Notes: generated by a model from the sequence alone, not told the origin. DNA of 64,000 nucleotides from Marivita sp. S6314 (GCF_023015985.1 NZ_JALKAO010000006.1:62001-126000); one strand, 5' to 3'; positions 36,269 to 45,072 are shown, counted from the stretch's first letter. A program made the numbers and translations.

Positions 36269-36862
36269 TTACTCGACGCGCACACCTGCCTGGGTCATTT
36301 GCGAAAGCGCTGCGTCGCGCGATCCGTTCAAATCAATCGCGCGGCACAGCTCAGTTCGAACCGTGACACGATACCCCAGCTTCACCGCATCCAGCGCTGA
36401 ATAAGCGACGCAAAAATCAGTGGCGAGGCCCACCATGGTCAGGTCAGAAATCCCGCGTGTGCGCAAATACCCGTCAAGACCTGTCGGCGTGCTGTGGTCG
36501 TTTTCGAAAAACGCTGAATAACTGTCGATACCGCGCCGAAAGCCTTTGCGGATCACCATTTCGGCATGGGGCGTGTTCAGGTCCGGATGAAACGCCGCCC
36601 CCTCAGACCCGATCACACAGTGATCCGGCCATAAAACCTGTGATCCGTACGGCATCTCGACCGTATCGTACGGAGATTTGCCGTCGTGCTGTGACGCAAA
36701 TGAGCTGTGATCTTCGGGATGCCAGTCTTGGGTCAGGACAACCGCATCGCTGTCCGCCATCAGCGCATTGATCCCGGGGATAATCAGGTCGCCCTCTGGA
36801 ACCGCCAGCGCGCCGCCGGGGCAGAAATCGTTTTGCACATCAATGACAATCAGCGCGGACAT
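36269..36862 (-). CDS. pncA: Nicotinamidase
   Basis: PncA hydrolyses nicotinamide to nicotinate. The start at 36862 ([20 protein letters not shown]) gives 197 residues; a longer frame upstream has no homology. The catalytic Asp is in VIDVQNDF, the Lys is probably in VIRKGF and the Cys nucleophile is in [20 protein letters not shown]. The metal-site residues [10 protein letters not shown] are intact. It heads the pncA, TerB-like, pncB run and is divergent from trhO across 112 bases. Confidence 0.94.
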   Translation of the reverse strand: MSALIVIDVQNDFCPGGALAVPEGDLIIPGINALMADSDAVVLTQDWHPEDHSSFASQHDGKSPYDTVEMPYGSQVLWPDHCVIGSEGAAFHPDLNTPHAEMVIRKGFRRGIDSYSAFFENDHSTPTGLDGYLRTRGISDLTMVGLATDFCVAYSALDAVKLGYRVTVRTELCRAIDLNGSRDAALSQMTQAGVRVE

Positions 36863-36974
36863 GAGCGTGTCTCCTCTTCTGTGTGACTTGGGTAGAAAGC
36901 GCACGGCGGCGGGTCAAGGGTTGCGGCATTGCGGAACCTTGCACGAGAGGGCCGACAGGCGCTATTGCGCCCGC

Positions 36975-37895
36975 ATGTTTACCGTATGCGCACTCTATCA
37001 CTTTACCCGGTTCGACGATCCCTCCCGCCTGCGGGATCCCCTGTTGGCCGTTTGCCGCGAGAACGAGATCACTGGCACGCTCCTGTTGGCGCAGGAAGGC
37101 ATCAACGGCACGGTTGCCGGGTCTGCTGCTGGGATCGACCGTTTGCTGACATATTTGCGCGCACTGCCCGGCTGCGCCGATCTGGAGTGGAAATTGTCGA
37201 CCGCCTCCATGCGCCCTTTCCACCGCATGAAGGTGCGCCTGAAGAAAGAAATCGTGACCATGGGCGTGCCGGATGTCGATCCGCGCGCGAAGGTGGGGCA
37301 CTACGTTCAGCCTCAGGATTGGAACGCGCTGATCCAAAGCCCGGATGTTGCCGTGATCGACACGCGCAATGACTACGAAGTCGCAATCGGCACATTCGAC
37401 GGGGCTGTCGATCCGCAAACCGCCAGCTTTCGCGAATTTCCCGAATGGTGGGAAAAGAACAAGGATCGGTTTCATAACAAGCGCATCGCGATGTTCTGTA
37501 CCGGAGGCATTCGCTGCGAAAAATCTACCAATTATCTACTGAGCCAAGGGGTGGAGGACGTATACCACCTCAAGGGTGGTATCCTGAAATATCTTGAGGA
37601 GGTTCCGCAGGACGAGAGCGCGTGGAATGGCGATTGCTTTGTGTTCGACGCGCGCGTGTCGGTTGGTCATGGGCTTGTCGAAGGGCCGCATCATCTTTGC
37701 TACGCGTGCCGCCGCCCCATCTTGCCGGAGGACCTGCAAAAGCCGTCTTACGAACATGGGGTATCCTGCCACCAATGTGTTGATGAGACCTCTGAGGACG
37801 ACAAGGCACGGTTCCGGGAACGGCAAAAACAGATCAGGTTGTCCGAGAAGCGCGGCGAACGGCACCTGCACGCGGATGTCATCGACGAGCTTTGA
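36975..37895 (+). CDS. trhO: tRNA uridine(34) hydroxylase, rhodanese-like
   Basis: TrhO (YceA/UPF0176) makes 5-hydroxyuridine at tRNA position 34 using oxygen. The start at 36975 ([20 protein letters not shown]) gives 306 residues. An N-terminal acylphosphatase-like domain includes [14 protein letters not shown]. The central rhodanese domain has the conserved Cys in [19 protein letters not shown]. The C-terminal CYACRRPI ... GVSCHQC block looks like a four-Cys metal knuckle. It is monocistronic and ends at a palindromic terminator region. Confidence 0.93.
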   Translation: MFTVCALYHFTRFDDPSRLRDPLLAVCRENEITGTLLLAQEGINGTVAGSAAGIDRLLTYLRALPGCADLEWKLSTASMRPFHRMKVRLKKEIVTMGVPDVDPRAKVGHYVQPQDWNALIQSPDVAVIDTRNDYEVAIGTFDGAVDPQTASFREFPEWWEKNKDRFHNKRIAMFCTGGIRCEKSTNYLLSQGVEDVYHLKGGILKYLEEVPQDESAWNGDCFVFDARVSVGHGLVEGPHHLCYACRRPILPEDLQKPSYEHGVSCHQCVDETSEDDKARFRERQKQIRLSEKRGERHLHADVIDEL

Positions 37896-37940
37896 ACCCT
37901 TTGGGCGAACAGCGTCGGTCAGGGCGTGCCCGATGAATCA

Positions 37941-37998
37941 AAAAGGGTTCACCTTTTCTTAAAGCCTTTGGGTCCAAGATTTTTCGTACGAAAAATCT
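37941..37998. terminator. Hairpin and 22-base perfect palindrome, convergent ends
   Basis: AAAAGG-GTTCA-CCTTTT (37941-37957) is followed by a perfect 22-base palindrome at 37977-37998 (arms AGATTTTTCGT and ACGAAAAATCT). The T-run inside the palindrome works in both directions, so it probably ends both trhO and the convergent small gene, whose stop codon shares its last base. Confidence 0.75.
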
Positions 37999-38330
37999 CA
38001 GCGGGACAGGGGGACGACGGTTTCGGACCATCCGTCGACCGAGCATTTGGCACGGATGAACAGGGATCCATCCGGCAGATCTGTCACAGTCAAACTGCGA
38101 GTAAACGGCTGCTCCTCAACATGTGGGTGCAGCAATTCACGCACGCCGAGGATCGTCCCATCCTCAGTCTCGATCCGCCAACCATCCGCATAGTGATCCC
38201 AGCCTGTGTCGGGGTGCGCAATCGTCACGGACACCCGCGTACCGGTAATATCGACGGCGTCGATGGTGGGCGCGTCAGCCCAGACCTGGGTCGCAAGAAG
38301 GGTAAATAAAGCGGCACTGCGGTACATCAT
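37998..38330 (-). CDS. Small secreted protein, unknown
   Basis: This 110-residue protein has an apparent signal peptide (MMYRSAALFTLLATQVWADA, cleavage after AWA-type VWA). The mature part is rich in beta strands: APTIDAVDITGTRVSVTIAH, GWRIETEDGTILGVREL and SLTVTDLPDGSLFIRAKC. It looks like a small immunoglobulin-like periplasmic fold. I recognise no family name. It stands alone between trhO and the DUF599 gene. The first two Met codons are both possible starts. Confidence 0.7.
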   Translation of the reverse strand: MMYRSAALFTLLATQVWADAPTIDAVDITGTRVSVTIAHPDTGWDHYADGWRIETEDGTILGVRELLHPHVEEQPFTRSLTVTDLPDGSLFIRAKCSVDGWSETVVPLSR

Positions 38331-38365
38331 GTTCTGAACTTAACAGGCCAACGCCCGCGTGAAAG

Positions 38366-39076
38366 TCACGTTTTCGTCGGTGGCACACCGTGCAAGAGCA
38401 CGTGCCGCGACCGCGACCCGAACTCGCGGCGCAACACAACAGCGATGGTCACAACCGTTGCCACGATTAACGGCCCTGCGCCCAGCAACCAGGCTGAGGA
38501 CGCGATTCCGAAATAGACCGACCGAAGGCCCCGGTTATACCCACGTGCTGCGGTGATATTGATCTCACCGGCCTGCAGTGCCATCGGCATGGAGCGGGGA
38601 TCATCCGGATCATTCGGCACCGCCGACATCAGCACCGAGCAATAGCCAAACAACCGGTGTGCCCAGACAAATTTCAAAAACGCGTTCGCCGCAAACAACA
38701 AAAGCACCATCAACTTGATTTCGAGGATGATCACCGACCCGCTTTGCAGTGACAGGTCTTCGGTTACGCCACGCAACCTGTCTGCATTGCCCAGCAAGGC
38801 AAAGCCCCCACCAATGGCGATCATGCTGGCCGATGCAAAAAACGCCGTGCCCTGCCGCAGGCTTGCAATGATCTGTCCGTCATAGATTCGCGGTTGCCGG
38901 GTCACGAACTGCACCATCCAGTCGCGGCGAAATCCCGCCATCAATTGTGACATGGACGGAACCGACTTGGGCGCGTGTTCGATCATCAGCGTGCTGGCAA
39001 ACCATCCCACCAGCAAAAGGCCAAGCCCCACCGCGTCGAGCGCCGTGAACAACGATATCTTGTCGTACCACTCCAT
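38366..39076 (-). CDS. DUF599-family membrane protein
   Basis: This 236-residue membrane protein of the DUF599 family has no known function. Four to five hydrophobic helices are visible: FTALDAVGLGLLLVGWFAST, TAFFASASMIAIGGGFALLG, LEIKLMVLLLFAANAFLKFV and SSAWLLGAGPLIVATVVTIA. The conserved RRDWM block and the QLMAGFR segment between helices 1 and 2, and the NITAARGYNRGLRSVYFG segment before the last helix, are the family marks. It starts 3 bases after the stop of a CopD-like gene, so the two are co-transcribed. Confidence 0.85.
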   Translation of the reverse strand: MEWYDKISLFTALDAVGLGLLLVGWFASTLMIEHAPKSVPSMSQLMAGFRRDWMVQFVTRQPRIYDGQIIASLRQGTAFFASASMIAIGGGFALLGNADRLRGVTEDLSLQSGSVIILEIKLMVLLLFAANAFLKFVWAHRLFGYCSVLMSAVPNDPDDPRSMPMALQAGEINITAARGYNRGLRSVYFGIASSAWLLGAGPLIVATVVTIAVVLRREFGSRSRHVLLHGVPPTKT

Positions 39077-39079
39077 GCC

Positions 39080-39490
39080 CTAAAACGGTTTGACAACAAC
39101 AACCCAGAGGATTGCGATAGCCCCGAACACACTGACCTCGTTAAAGATCCGCAGGTAGCGATCAGATTCGGTAAAGACCCCGCGTTTTGCACGGATAACA
39201 AGCCGCCCTGTCCATGCGTAATGCAGCGCCAACAACAGCACGAGCCCAAGCTTGAGCCACACCCACCCCGGGAATCCCCAGATCGCGCCAAGCCAAATCC
39301 CGGTGATCAACGCGATCACCGCCAGCCCGGCGGAAAACCGATAAAGGCGGATGGTCAGATCGCCCAGTGGCCCAAACTCGCCCAGACGGTCAAATTCGCG
39401 TTTCCAATAGATTAGGGCACGCGGCACCGCGAAAATCGAGGTCATCCAGCCCATAACACACAGGATATGTATGATTTTTATCCATTCCAT
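39080..39490 (-). CDS. CopD/HemJ-like membrane protein
   Basis: This 136-residue protein has four helices. It begins MEWIKIIHILCVMGWMTSIF and contains RLYRFSAGLAVIALITGIWL and WVWLKLGLVLLLALHYAWTG. The His in the first helix (IIHIL) and the HYAW His in the third match positions used by heme-binding HemJ/CopD-type proteins. HemJ is a protoporphyrinogen oxidase of similar size, but this copy lacks the usual HemJ N-terminal FxxLFYLPRLFVYH wording, so a paralog of unknown role is safer. It is followed after 3 bases by the DUF599 gene. Confidence 0.75.
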   Translation of the reverse strand: MEWIKIIHILCVMGWMTSIFAVPRALIYWKREFDRLGEFGPLGDLTIRLYRFSAGLAVIALITGIWLGAIWGFPGWVWLKLGLVLLLALHYAWTGRLVIRAKRGVFTESDRYLRIFNEVSVFGAIAILWVVVVKPF

Positions 39491-39575
39491 ATCTGCTTGG
39501 TGCCGCTCCCTGCGCCGCTTGGCAAGAGGCCGTTCTGACGCTGGGCTTGAAAAAATCGCTGGCCAAATAGCGCAT

Positions 39576-39598
39576 ATTGGTTATATCTTTTTACCAAT
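39576..39598. promoter_or_regulatory. Inverted repeat upstream of glcD
   Basis: ATTGGT (39576-39581) and ACCAAT (39593-39598) flank an 11-base A/T-rich centre just before the glcD RBS (GGAGG at 39601). TTGGT/ACCAA half-sites are typical of GntR/FadR-type regulators such as GlcC or LldR, but the spacing is longer than usual. No regulator gene is adjacent. Confidence 0.45.
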
Positions 39599-39612
39599 TT
39601 GGAGGTTTGCCC

Positions 39613-41061
39613 ATGGAAATGCCCATACCTGACGCGTCGGTGCTGTCCCGAAAAGCGCAAATCGTGGCGCGGTTGCAGGCAGTTTTGCCCGAGACAACCA
39701 TCATCTCGGATGAGATGGAGACCCGAGCCTATGAATGCGACGCGCTGACAGCCTACAAATGTCCGCCTCTTGCAGTGGTGTTGCCTGCAACGACCCAAGA
39801 GGTCGCTGCGACGCTGAAAGTGTGTCACGAGCTTGGTGTTCCGGTGGTCCCGCGTGGATCCGGCACATCACTGGCCGGTGGGGCCTTGCCCACGGCGGAT
39901 TGCGTGATGATCGGTGTTGCGCGGATGAATGACGTGTTGGAGACCGACTATGACAACCGGTTTATCCGCGTCCAGACCGGGCGCACGAATCTGAGTGTCA
40001 CCGGCGCGGTCGAGGAAGACGGGTTCTTTTATGCGCCAGACCCCTCCAGCCAGCTGGCTTGTGCTATTGCCGGTAACATCGCCATGAATTCCGGTGGCGC
40101 ACATTGCCTGAAATACGGTGTGACAACAAACAATCTGATGGGAGTCACGCTGGTTCAGATGGACGGCACCATCATGGAGATTGGCGGCAAACATCTGGAT
40201 GCGGCGGGATACGACCTGCTTGGGCTAATTTGCGGATCCGAAGGGCAGCTTGGGATTGTGACAGAGGCCACGCTGCGCATCTTGCCCAAACCGGAAGGCG
40301 CGCGACCCGTTTTGATGGGGTTTGACTCCAATGAAGTTGCGGGGGCCTGTGTCGCCGACATCATCAAGGCCGGTGTGCTGCCCGTCGCGATCGAGTTCAT
40401 GGACCGCCCCTGTATTGAAGCGACCGAAGCCTTTGCCAAAGCCGGGTATCCGATGTGCGAGGCCTTGTTGATTGTCGAGGTCGAAGGATCAGACGCAGAG
40501 ATTGACGAGCAACTGGCGCTCATCCTTGAAATCGCGCGCCGCCACAATCCTGTGGAACTGCGTGAGGCCAAGGATGCGGATGAAGCCGGTCGCATCTGGC
40601 TGGGACGCAAATCCGCGTTCGGTGCCATGGGTCAGATAAATGACTACATGTGTCTGGACGGGACGATCCCGGTGTCGGAACTGCCCTATGTGTTGCGCCG
40701 GATTGGCGAGATGTCCAAGGAGTATGGTCTGGACGTGGCCAACGTGTTCCACGCAGGTGACGGCAATATGCATCCGCTGATCCTGTTTGATGCAAACAAG
40801 GAGGGCGATCTGGAACTGTGCGAGGCGTTTGGCGCGGATATCCTGCGGCTGTGTGTTGAGGTTGGCGGATGCCTGACCGGCGAACACGGCGTCGGGATCG
40901 AAAAGCGCGATCTCATGACCGACCAGTTCGCGCCCGCCGACCTTGAAGCGCAGATGGCGGTGAAGGATGTGTTTGATCCGGCATGGCTGCTGAATCCGGC
41001 AAAGGTGTTCCCGCTGGCGGTGTCGGAAAGCCGCCGCAGCGTTGCGCTGGCGGCCGAATAG
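39613..41061 (+). CDS. glcD: Glycolate oxidase FAD-binding subunit
   Basis: GlcD is the main flavin subunit of glycolate dehydrogenase, which oxidises glycolate to glyoxylate and passes electrons to the respiratory chain. The start at 39613 (MEMPIPDASVLSRKAQIVAR) has GGAGG upstream and gives 482 residues. The PP-loop FAD motif VPVVPRGSGTSLAGGALPTA and the second block YAPDPSSQLACAIAGNIAMN are clear. The C-terminal substrate cap ends with GGCLTGEHGVGIEKRDLM. It leads glcDEF, an expected operon in a marine bacterium living on algal exudate. Confidence 0.95.
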   Translation: MEMPIPDASVLSRKAQIVARLQAVLPETTIISDEMETRAYECDALTAYKCPPLAVVLPATTQEVAATLKVCHELGVPVVPRGSGTSLAGGALPTADCVMIGVARMNDVLETDYDNRFIRVQTGRTNLSVTGAVEEDGFFYAPDPSSQLACAIAGNIAMNSGGAHCLKYGVTTNNLMGVTLVQMDGTIMEIGGKHLDAAGYDLLGLICGSEGQLGIVTEATLRILPKPEGARPVLMGFDSNEVAGACVADIIKAGVLPVAIEFMDRPCIEATEAFAKAGYPMCEALLIVEVEGSDAEIDEQLALILEIARRHNPVELREAKDADEAGRIWLGRKSAFGAMGQINDYMCLDGTIPVSELPYVLRRIGEMSKEYGLDVANVFHAGDGNMHPLILFDANKEGDLELCEAFGADILRLCVEVGGCLTGEHGVGIEKRDLMTDQFAPADLEAQMAVKDVFDPAWLLNPAKVFPLAVSESRRSVALAAE

Positions 41062-41064
41062 GTC

Positions 41065-41107
41065 TTGGGGGCGCTGCCCCCAAACCCCCGAGATATTTTA
41101 AAAACAG
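41065..41107. repeat. GC hairpin plus A/T motif copy 5, glcD-glcE spacer
   Basis: TTGGGGGC-GCT-GCCCCCAA (41065-41083) is followed by GAGATATTTTAAAAACAGAG (41090-41109). The A/T part matches the other strand of 19421-19444 (GGTATTTTGAAAACAGAGAC). Here the motif lies directly before the glcE start and may provide the ribosome binding site. Confidence 0.6.
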
Positions 41108-41115
41108 AGATGATC

Positions 41116-42219
41116 ATGAGACCTGAGACAGAGGCCGACCTGGCCGAGGCGATTGCTGCGGCCAAAGGGCCGCTTTCGATCCAAGGCGGCGGAACGCGTG
41201 GTGTTCGCCTTGATGGCGATGTGGTCCAGACCGGCGGGATGCATGGCATCACCCTGTACGAGCCGGGGTCCTTGACCATGGTGGTCCGTGCCGGAACGCC
41301 ACTGTCCGAAGTTGAGACGGCCCTTGCCGCGGAAGGCCAGCGACTGGCGTTTGAACCCATGGACCATCGCGGGTTGATGGGAACATCCGGCGCGCCCACC
41401 ATTGGCGGTGTTGTTGCGGCAAATGTCAGCGGTCCGCGTCGGGTGTCGGTGGGCGCGTGCCGCGATTTCATGCTGGGTGTGCGGTTTGTCGACGGGGCGG
41501 GTACCGTCGTCAAAAACGGCGGGCGTGTCATGAAAAACGTGACCGGGTATGATCTGGTCAAGTTGATGACCGGATCCTGGGGCACATTGGGGGTTCTGAC
41601 CGAGGTCAGTCTCAAGGTGTTGCCAAAACCTGAAACCGCCGCCTGCGTTCTGATTGATAATCTGAGCACACCGGCGGCCATAGACGCCATGGCCAAAGCG
41701 CTGAGCTCTCCGTTCGAAGTCTCTGGCGCGGCGCATATTCCCGTCGGCATGGACGACGCGCCTGTTACCATGCTGCGTCTGGAAGGGTTCGCCGGATCAG
41801 TCGCATACCGCGCCAAGGAAGTCGCCGCATTGTTCAAAGACTGCGCCGTGCGCATCGAAGACAACGCGGAGGCCGTATCTAAAGGATGGGCCTGGGTGCG
41901 GGACGTTGTACCATTCTACGATGCCGAAGGCGATGTTTGGAAACTGTCCTGTACCCCGTCCGACGCGGCGGCATTGGCGGACCAGGCCGGGGCGCAAGAG
42001 GTGATTTTTGACTGGGGCGGCGGGTTGATCTGGATGCGGGTTGGCACCGGAACCGATCTGCGAAAACGGCTGGGCGCGTTTGATGGGCACGCCACGCTCG
42101 TGCGGGGCACCGGCCAGCCAAAGTTTCAGCCCGAGCCTGCCGCGCTGGCGGTGCTGTCCGCCGGGCTTCGCAATAAGTTCGATCCAAAAGGGATCCTGAA
42201 CGCCGGTTTGATGGGGTAA
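41116..42219 (+). CDS. glcE: Glycolate oxidase subunit GlcE
   Basis: GlcE is the second flavin-binding subunit of glycolate dehydrogenase. The start at 41116 (MRPETEADLAEAIAAAKGPL) gives 367 residues; an ATG two codons earlier is also possible. FAD-binding blocks are LSIQGGGTRGVRLDGD, GTSGAPTIGGVVAANVSGPR and the family-typical GGRVMKNVTGYDLVKLMTGS. Its C-terminal end LRNKFDPKGILNAG matches related oxidases. glcF follows after 3 bases. Confidence 0.94.
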   Translation: MRPETEADLAEAIAAAKGPLSIQGGGTRGVRLDGDVVQTGGMHGITLYEPGSLTMVVRAGTPLSEVETALAAEGQRLAFEPMDHRGLMGTSGAPTIGGVVAANVSGPRRVSVGACRDFMLGVRFVDGAGTVVKNGGRVMKNVTGYDLVKLMTGSWGTLGVLTEVSLKVLPKPETAACVLIDNLSTPAAIDAMAKALSSPFEVSGAAHIPVGMDDAPVTMLRLEGFAGSVAYRAKEVAALFKDCAVRIEDNAEAVSKGWAWVRDVVPFYDAEGDVWKLSCTPSDAAALADQAGAQEVIFDWGGGLIWMRVGTGTDLRKRLGAFDGHATLVRGTGQPKFQPEPAALAVLSAGLRNKFDPKGILNAGLMG

Positions 42220-42222
42220 GAC

Positions 42223-43536
42223 ATGCAAACAACGTTTACAGACGCGCAACTGCGTGATCCTGATTTCGAGCGCTCGAACGACGTGTTGCGCACCTGTGTG
42301 CATTGCGGATTCTGCACCGCCACCTGTCCCACCTACCAGGTTCTGGGTGACGAGCTGGATAGCCCGCGAGGACGCATTTACCTGATCAAGGACATGCTTG
42401 AGAACGAGCGCACGCCGGATGCCAAAACGGTCAAGCATATCGACCGCTGCCTGTCCTGTCTGGCCTGTATGACCACCTGCCCCTCGGGTGTGCACTATAT
42501 GCATCTGGTCGATCACGCCCGCGCCTATATCGAGGAAAACTACGACCGCCCGAGGCATGAGCGTGTGCTGCGCTGGACGCTTGCAAACATCCTCCCCTAC
42601 CCGACTCGGTTCCGGGTGGCGCTGCTCTTGGCGAAAATCGGCAAACCGTTTGCGCCCCTGATTCCGGACGCACGCCTGAAAGCCATGCTTGAGATGGCCC
42701 CCAAGACCATTCCACCCGTGTCACGCAATGACGATCCGCAAAGCTTTGCGCCGTACATGCCGCGCAAAAAGCGCGTGGCGCTTATGACAGGCTGTGCGCA
42801 GAAAGCGCTGAACACCGATATCAATGATGCCACAATTCGCCTGCTGACCCGGTTGGGATGCGAAGTGGTTGTCGCCGAAGGTGCGGGCTGTTGCGGGGCT
42901 TTAACCCATCATATGGGCAAAGTCAGCGAAAGCCATGGGTCAGCGGCGGCAAACATCAAAGCCTGGGCGCGCGAGATGGATGGCGCCGGGCTTGATGCGA
43001 TCGTGATCAACACCAGCGGCTGCGGGACGACCGTCAAGGATTATGGACACATGTTCCGAAATGACCGCCTGGCCGAGGATGCCGCGCGCGTGTCGGCGGT
43101 TGCCAAAGATGTCAGCGAGGTTCTGATCGACCTGATCGATGAGGCCAGTGTCGCCAATGCGCGAACGCTTCATGGCGGCAAGAAAGTGGCCTATCATGCG
43201 GCATGTAGCCTACAGCACGGCCAGCAGATCAAGACCCATCCCAAGACCCTTCTCAAGGCGGCCGGATTTGAGGTTGTCGAGCCCGCCAACAGCCATCTGT
43301 GTTGTGGATCGGCCGGAACCTATAACCTGATGCAACCCGAGATTTCCAAGGAATTGAAGGCGCGCAAGGTCGAAAGCCTTGAGGCGAAACAGCCCGATGT
43401 CATCGCGGCAGGCAATATCGGCTGTATGATGCAGATCGGATCAGGTACGGACGTTCCGATTGTTCATACTGTGGAATTGCTGGATTGGGCGACCGGCGGA
43501 CCTGTGCCGACCGCCCTGAAGGTGCCGAACTCGTGA
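42223..43536 (+). CDS. glcF: Glycolate oxidase iron-sulfur subunit
   Basis: GlcF (437 residues) carries two 4Fe-4S clusters, bound by CVHCGFCTATCPTY and CLSCLACMTTCPSG. Two CCG-type Cys-rich domains follow (GAGCCGALTHHMG and SHLCCGSAGTYNLMQPEIS) that are thought to hold a further cofactor and link to the quinone pool. Length and order match the family. It is the last gene of glcDEF; a separate secreted-protease gene starts 63 bases later. Confidence 0.95.
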   Translation: MQTTFTDAQLRDPDFERSNDVLRTCVHCGFCTATCPTYQVLGDELDSPRGRIYLIKDMLENERTPDAKTVKHIDRCLSCLACMTTCPSGVHYMHLVDHARAYIEENYDRPRHERVLRWTLANILPYPTRFRVALLLAKIGKPFAPLIPDARLKAMLEMAPKTIPPVSRNDDPQSFAPYMPRKKRVALMTGCAQKALNTDINDATIRLLTRLGCEVVVAEGAGCCGALTHHMGKVSESHGSAAANIKAWAREMDGAGLDAIVINTSGCGTTVKDYGHMFRNDRLAEDAARVSAVAKDVSEVLIDLIDEASVANARTLHGGKKVAYHAACSLQHGQQIKTHPKTLLKAAGFEVVEPANSHLCCGSAGTYNLMQPEISKELKARKVESLEAKQPDVIAAGNIGCMMQIGSGTDVPIVHTVELLDWATGGPVPTALKVPNS

Positions 43537-43599
43537 TATCCGTGCCATAATACCGCCGAATTGGATCGGTAGGCCGGACGCACAAAACGGAGATACTGC

Positions 43600-44436
43600 G
43601 TGCGCCATTTGATCCTGGGGGCTTTGATGTTCGCGCTGCCTGCTGCCGCGGCGGCCCAAAGCACTCGGCTTTTCTCGATGGAAAGCCGACAGGACGGGCG
43701 TGCCTGGGAAGCGGTCGGCCGGCTGGAGCTTGCGGGCAAGGCCTTTTGCACCGGATCGCTGATCACCCCGGAGCTGGTTCTGACGGCAGCTCATTGCCTG
43801 TACGACGAAAACGGTGATCTGCTGCTGCCCGAGGATATTCAGTTTTTGGCCGGTTGGCGCAATGGCAGGGCCGCCGCGTATCGGCGCGTTCGAAGGGCCG
43901 TTGCCCATCCCAACTACGACGTTGGGGCCGACCCCAGTTCGGACCGCGTGTTCCACGATATCGCGCTGATCGAATTGCAGCATCCGGTGCGCAACACCAC
44001 GATCATTCCGTTTGCAACCGATCAACGCCCCCCGGCCGGGGAAAGCGTTGGCGTGGTGTCGTATGCGCATAACCGGTCCGAAGCGCCGTCAATGCAGGAC
44101 ACCTGCGAGGTGCTGTCGGAACAGTCCACCCTTCTGATCCTGTCCTGCTCCGTCGATTTCGGCAGTTCCGGCTCTCCGGTGTTTGCTTTCGGGGACAGTG
44201 GTCCGAGGATCGTTTCGGTCGTTTCGTCCAAGGCCAAAAGCGATGGCAGACCTGTGTCTTTGGGCGCACCGCTGGATGGGCAGATCGAAACGATCAAGGC
44301 GCTGATGTCGGACGGGGCGGGGTTCGAAGAAGGCTCTGCGTTCCGGCCGTTCCGGGCCGAAGACGGCGCGCGCAAGGACACGGGGGCCAAATTCGTGCGC
44401 CCCGAGGGGAACGATGCAGACCCCTTGAAACCGTAA
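43600..44436 (+). CDS. Secreted trypsin-like serine protease
   Basis: This 278-residue S1-family protease has a signal peptide (HLILGALMFALPAAAAAQS). The start is GTG at 43600, with CGGAG 9 bases upstream. The catalytic triad is His65 (VLTAAHCLY), Asp120 (VFHDIALIEL) and Ser192 (DFGSSGSPVFAF). The chain has Cys residues placed for disulfides (FCTGSL/AHC and DTCEVL/LSCSV). A polar tail of about 35 residues follows the catalytic domain. It probably acts in the periplasm or outside the cell; the substrate is unknown. The predicted heat-shock promoter of hsp20 lies inside its last codons. Confidence 0.88.
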   Translation: MRHLILGALMFALPAAAAAQSTRLFSMESRQDGRAWEAVGRLELAGKAFCTGSLITPELVLTAAHCLYDENGDLLLPEDIQFLAGWRNGRAAAYRRVRRAVAHPNYDVGADPSSDRVFHDIALIELQHPVRNTTIIPFATDQRPPAGESVGVVSYAHNRSEAPSMQDTCEVLSEQSTLLILSCSVDFGSSGSPVFAFGDSGPRIVSVVSSKAKSDGRPVSLGAPLDGQIETIKALMSDGAGFEEGSAFRPFRAEDGARKDTGAKFVRPEGNDADPLKP

Positions 44437-44451
44437 ATTCCATTCCCAAAT
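44424..44451 (+). promoter_or_regulatory. RpoH-type heat-shock promoter for hsp20
   Basis: CTTGAAA (44424-44430), 14 bases, then CCCAAAT (44445-44451) fit the sigma-32 consensus CTTGAAA-N11-15-CCCATNT. It overlaps the end of the protease gene and would give a leader of about 100 bases before the hsp20 start. Confidence 0.7.
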
Positions 44452-44498
44452 TTCAGTGTGTCGGGACGCCCAATATGGGGCCCGGCGCTGAAAACCAG

Positions 44499-44554
44499 GC
44501 CTGTCCAATGGTGGAAGGCTTTCAACACTTGGTATCGCTCAATGGAGGATGACC
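44499..44554 (+). promoter_or_regulatory. ROSE-like RNA thermometer before hsp20
   Basis: The final hairpin 44531-44554 pairs GGTATCGCTC with GAGGATGACC. It hides the Shine-Dalgarno GGAGG (44544-44548) and leaves single bulged G residues at 44537 and 44551. This TCGCT-opposite-AGGA hairpin with a bulged G is the hallmark of ROSE elements, which melt on heat shock. A second stem with one bulge (GCCT-G-TCCA ... TGGAAGGC) lies at 44499-44519, and further pairing is possible at 44468-44481. Confidence 0.75.
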
Positions 44555-44556
44555 AC

Positions 44557-45024
44557 ATGCGTAGCTATGATTTTGCACCCCTATACCGTGCAACCGTCGG
44601 CTTTGACCAAATTGCCGATATGATGGACCGGGTTCTGACAAATGATGTCACACAACCCAGCTATCCCCCCTACAATATCGAGAAAACCGCAGACGACGCA
44701 TATCGCATTTCGATCGCCGTTGCCGGATTCTCTGATGCGGACCTTGCCGTAGAGGTCAAAGAAGGTGCCCTCGTCGTATCGGCCAAGAAAGTCGACGAAG
44801 ACGAGACCCGCACTTACCTGCATCGCGGCATCGCAACCCGCGCGTTCCAGCGCCGGTTCCACCTTGCCGATCATGTCCGCGTCGTTGGCGCGAGCCATGT
44901 GGATGGCATGCTGCATATTGATCTGGAACGGGAAATTCCCGAAGCGTTGAAACCGCGTCGGATCGAGATTGCGAAGGCAGACGCCATCGAGAAAGACGTG
45001 GTCGACGCCAAGGCGGTGAACTAA
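44557..45024 (+). CDS. Small heat-shock protein Hsp20
   Basis: This IbpA-type chaperone of 155 residues starts at 44557 (MRSYDFAPLYRATVGFDQIA) behind a strong GGAGG. The alpha-crystallin domain runs from YPPYNIEKTADDAYRISIAV through LVVSAKK and RGIATRAFQRRFHLADHVRV to GMLHIDLEREIPE. A short tail follows. Such proteins bind unfolding proteins without ATP. Both a predicted RpoH promoter and a ROSE-like thermometer precede it, so heat control is expected at two levels. A strong intrinsic terminator follows. Confidence 0.94.
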   Translation: MRSYDFAPLYRATVGFDQIADMMDRVLTNDVTQPSYPPYNIEKTADDAYRISIAVAGFSDADLAVEVKEGALVVSAKKVDEDETRTYLHRGIATRAFQRRFHLADHVRVVGASHVDGMLHIDLEREIPEALKPRRIEIAKADAIEKDVVDAKAVN

Positions 45025-45047
45025 CCGAACGCGTTAGTTGAGATGGA

Positions 45048-45072
45048 AAGGCCCAGCACGCTGCTGGGCCTT
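45048..45072 (+). terminator. Intrinsic terminator after hsp20
   Basis: AAGGCCCAGC-ACGCT-GCTGGGCCTT is a perfect 10-base-pair stem followed by CTTTG, 23 bases after the stop. The rest of the spacer up to 45303 contains no gene I can support. Confidence 0.85.
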
